Positions 61,674 to 64,000 of a stretch of 64,000 nucleotides of DNA are shown here, piece by piece. The notes beneath the pieces were generated by a model. It saw nothing but the letters and a program-made list of their open reading frames with translations. It was not told where the DNA came from and ran no database searches. The first letter of the stretch is position 1. Every line of letters starts with the position of its first letter. The translations under genes were made by a program, and so were the position numbers. The stretch spans positions 124,001-188,000 of the forward strand of contig NZ_QJJQ01000001.1 of the NCBI RefSeq assembly GCF_003201975.1, in the 5' to 3' direction. Source of the stretch: Pseudogracilibacillus auburnensis (GTDB taxonomy: Bacteria; Bacillota; Bacilli; Bacillales; Amphibacillaceae).

Positions 61674-62351
61674 TTAACTCTTAATCTCCCAATCTATCCC
61701 TGACAATCCAACCTTTTGTAACATCTCATTCGTACGTGAGAAAGGCTTACTTCCAAAAAATCCTCGATATGCAGATAATGGACTAGGATGTGGCGATTTG
61801 ATGATGGAATGTTTGGTTGTATCAATTAACGCTTGTTTACTTTGGGCTGCACTTCCCCACAAAATATAAACGACTGGATGTTCCTTTTCGTTTAACGTTT
61901 CAATGACGCGGTCGGTAAAGTTTTCCCACCCTTTGCCACGATGAGAATGTGCTTGTCCTCTTCGGACTGTTAAGACTGTGTTTAATAAAAGTACCCCTTG
62001 TTTTGTCCAATCAACTAAGCAGCCATGTGTTGGAGGAGCATAACCTAAATCATTATGTAATTCGGTGAAAATATTTACTAAAGAAGGCGGCTGTTTGACT
62101 CCTTGTTGTACAGAAAAACTGAGACCATGTGCCTGGTTTGGTCCATGGTAAGGATCTTGCCCTAGAATGACTACTTTTACATTAGAGAAAGGGGTGAAGT
62201 GAAGTGCATTAAAAATATCATTCATATGCGGGTAAATTGTTTTCGTCCGATATTCCTCTTTTAAAAATTCTCTAAGTCTCACATAATATGTTTTGGTAAA
62301 TTCATCCGCTAGTTTTGGTGCCCAATCGTTTTTTAAAATTTGTTTTGTCAT
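61674..62351 (-). CDS. ung: Uracil-DNA glycosylase
   Basis: Family 1 uracil-DNA glycosylase (225 aa) removes uracil from DNA to start base-excision repair. The catalytic motif is [16 protein letters not shown] near residue 60, and the uracil-binding loop [13 protein letters not shown] is near the C-terminus; [10 protein letters not shown] is also conserved. TTG 62363 is in frame, but ATG 62351 with GGATGATAAA upstream matches the usual N-terminus better. The gene converges on the cyclophilin gene. Confidence 0.95.
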   Translation of the reverse strand: MTKQILKNDWAPKLADEFTKTYYVRLREFLKEEYRTKTIYPHMNDIFNALHFTPFSNVKVVILGQDPYHGPNQAHGLSFSVQQGVKQPPSLVNIFTELHNDLGYAPPTHGCLVDWTKQGVLLLNTVLTVRRGQAHSHRGKGWENFTDRVIETLNEKEHPVVYILWGSAAQSKQALIDTTKHSIIKSPHPSPLSAYRGFFGSKPFSRTNEMLQKVGLSGIDWEIKS

Positions 62352-62363
62352 TTTATCATCCAA

Positions 62364-62864
62364 TCTTTATTGATGTATGATGAATTTGCATATTTTTTAA
62401 ATGCATTTGTTTTTAGTATAGCTTGAAGTTAAAAGGTTTGAAAGAGAAATATATTCATCTAAATATAGATGTAGACTATTAAACAGTTTTACGGAAAATA
62501 GTATCTAATCGTATGTTAAAGTGTTTTCTAGTAATGATTCGAACTTCATGATGCCATAAATGCTGTAAGCTCATTCAGATGGATGATAGGAATTTGAGGC
62601 ACTTATTTGAAGGACCTAAAGTGGAGCGTTTCTCCTACTGGAACTTCCCCCTTTAGTATAGATGTGTGTCGAATTTTAGGATAAAAATCGTTACTTAAGT
62701 CGATATTCCTATACGAAAAGTATAATAACTTTCTTCCTAAGTTGTACTTTTTGATAATTCTTATTTTTATTAAACTATTATAATATGATGAATAATCATT
62801 TGGGTGTAGGCAGGACTTGCTAAAAATCACGCCATGATGAAATATGAATCACGGAGGTAAAAAT
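62364..62864. other. Gap with few signals
   Basis: About 500 bases separate the divergent ung and AtoE-type genes. A segment at 62612-62640 (GTGGAGCGTTTCTCC) can form a short hairpin, and a TATAAT lies at 62779-62784 without a clear -35 partner. A 75-codon frame on the minus strand lacks a ribosome binding site and family features; I do not call it. Confidence 0.4.
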
Positions 62865-64000
62865 ATGTTATCAAAAATTGCAGATCGTTTTTCAAAAATT
62901 GTTCAACGATATTTGCCAGATGCATTAGTTATTGCTGTTCTTATGACTGTAATCGTTTTAGCGATTGCCCTTCTAATGAATCCTACCGAACCAGGAATGA
63001 TTTTTAAATCGTGGGGAGATGGGTTTTGGGCATATTTAGCTTTTACGATGCAGATGGTTTTATTATTAATGACTGGAATGACGTTAGCATCTGTTCCATT
63101 TATTAATAGGGGACTCGCTAAAATAGCGCATCTCGCTAACAAACCGTGGAAAGCTTATTTGATCACTTTCCTCGTTTCCGCTAGTGCCTATTATATAAAC
63201 TGGGGATTAGCTGTCGTAGTAGGGGCCATTATTGCAAGGGAAATCGGGAAAAGAAATAAAAATACCCATTTTCCATTATTAGTAGCATGTGCATATTCGG
63301 CTACTGTGCTTTTTCCGGGTGGCATTTCTAGTTCTATTGGGCTGACGGTTGCGACAGAAGGGCATTTTTTAGAAGATGTCATGGGAGTCATTCCGACATC
63401 AGAAACAATTTTTGATCCAGCGACAATCATTATTTTTCTATCATTAGTCGTAACCATGTCGATCTTTATTATTTTTATGATACCAAAAGAAAAGATCATT
63501 GCGTATCAACCAAAAGAAAAACCGAATGAGGCATCTTCTACAAGTGAAGTACCAAAAGGTCCATTAACTCCAGCATTCAAATTAGAGCATACACCGATTC
63601 TTGGTATGCTAATTGGGACAGTAGGGATTATTTATACGGTCATATCGTTTACGGGCGGACGTGATCTCGATTTAGATATTATAAATATTTTCTTCTTATC
63701 TTTAGGGTTATTTTTTCACCGTTCATTAGGTCAGTTTGCACGGGCATTTACGGATGTGGCAAAATCTATTTCACCTATTATTTTACAGTTCCCTTTTTAC
63801 GCGGGAATTATCGCATTATTAGGCAGTTCAGGATTGGGTCAATTCATTGTTGATGGGATGATTTCAGTTGCCACACCGGAAACATTTAATCTTTTTACCT
63901 ATTGGGTGGCAGGTTTTGTCAATATTTTAGCACCTTCTGGAGGCGGCCAATGGGCATTACAGGGGCCTTTACAAATTCCAGCGGCGATTGAACTTGGAGT
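62865..64000 (+). CDS. Short-chain fatty acid transporter, AtoE family (3' end outside window)
   Basis: This is a membrane transporter of the AtoE family for short-chain fatty acids such as butyrate. The 378 codons visible read MLSKIADRFSKIVQRYLPDA, then NWGLAVVVGAIIAREI, FPGGISSSIGLTVAT, and PSGGGQWALQGPL, which is a strong family marker. GGAGG lies 7 bases before the ATG. About 60-80 codons are expected beyond the window edge. The gene has no visible operon partner within the window. Confidence 0.9.
   Translation, partial: MLSKIADRFSKIVQRYLPDALVIAVLMTVIVLAIALLMNPTEPGMIFKSWGDGFWAYLAFTMQMVLLLMTGMTLASVPFINRGLAKIAHLANKPWKAYLITFLVSASAYYINWGLAVVVGAIIAREIGKRNKNTHFPLLVACAYSATVLFPGGISSSIGLTVATEGHFLEDVMGVIPTSETIFDPATIIIFLSLVVTMSIFIIFMIPKEKIIAYQPKEKPNEASSTSEVPKGPLTPAFKLEHTPILGMLIGTVGIIYTVISFTGGRDLDLDIINIFFLSLGLFFHRSLGQFARAFTDVAKSISPIILQFPFYAGIIALLGSSGLGQFIVDGMISVATPETFNLFTYWVAGFVNILAPSGGGQWALQGPLQIPAAIELG

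Noticed and set aside
62603-62830. 75-codon minus-strand frame
   Set aside because: There is no ribosome binding site or recognisable feature, and codon use does not resemble the neighbours.

Overview
The window looks like the chromosome of a low-GC Gram-positive bacterium of the family Bacillaceae. It is AT-rich, has strong GGAGG-type ribosome binding sites and many TTG/GTG starts, and its gene content is typical of the family (ptsH-ptsI, rbsR-rbsACB, a ywcB/ywcA-type DUF485 plus acetate symporter pair, GrpB, CHY zinc finger, GatABC-type PTS). Genus cannot be fixed from the sequence. There are no rRNA or tRNA genes, no CRISPR array and no intact transposase.

Layout. 0-7.5 kb: a 5'-cut metallophosphoesterase, a MurR/RpiR regulator, a tandem-GNAT protein, a nucleoside deoxyribosyltransferase-like gene, then a four-gene membrane-lipid cluster resembling E. 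coli ynbA-ynbB (CDP-alcohol phosphotransferase, CdsA-like, PlsC-like, VTT/DedA-like). 8.4-12.1 kb: NhaC antiporter and DUF485/acetate-type symporter. 12.2-14.8 kb: GrpB, D-serine dehydratase/D-threonine aldolase-like enzyme, CHY zinc finger. 15.6-21.4 kb: an acetoin/2-oxoacid dehydrogenase complex (E1a, E1b, E2 with two E3-binding domains, E3) in which about 1 kb of repeats separates E2 from E3. 23.4-32.7 kb: a SorC regulator, a galactitol-type PTS (IIA, IIC, IIB), a zinc dehydrogenase, two SDRs, a second IIB-like protein lacking the phospho-cysteine, then ptsH and ptsI. 33.2-34.1 kb: a TPP riboswitch with its own terminator in front of an SDR. 35.4 kb: relic of an IS200/IS605-type (TnpB) right end. 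35.8-45 kb: a chemoreceptor and a catabolic-looking cluster (acetamidase-like, amidohydrolase, TetR, acyl-CoA synthetase, Na+/solute symporter). 45.6-47.6 kb: a degenerate PLP fold-type II protein and an orphan NarL-type regulator. 47.8-56.2 kb: a ribose/ribonucleoside operon (rbsR, rbsA, rbsC, rbsB, FGGY kinase, rbsK, nucleoside hydrolase). 56.5-58.3 kb: MarR, DsbA-like and YdhR-like genes. 58.6-64 kb: VanZ-like, M20 hydrolase, cyclophilin lipoprotein, ung (minus strand), and the 5' part of an AtoE-type short-chain fatty acid transporter that runs off the window.

How it works together. Most modules import and oxidise small carbon sources (polyol, ribose/nucleosides, acetate-like acids, acetoin, short fatty acids). 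They are controlled by local regulators, and for several of these (RbsR, TetR, MarR, SorC plus a cre-like site) candidate palindromic operators are visible.

The most unusual layer is non-coding. The gaps between operons are packed with dispersed repeats: one family with TTGTTCAAAAA-type inverted ends and internal GTCCC/GGGAC hairpin units; a leader-like family that sits just upstream of genes; a GGCTGGGACATAAC/GTCCCAGCC family; and tandem 20-21 bp arrays. Several lie inside transcription units.
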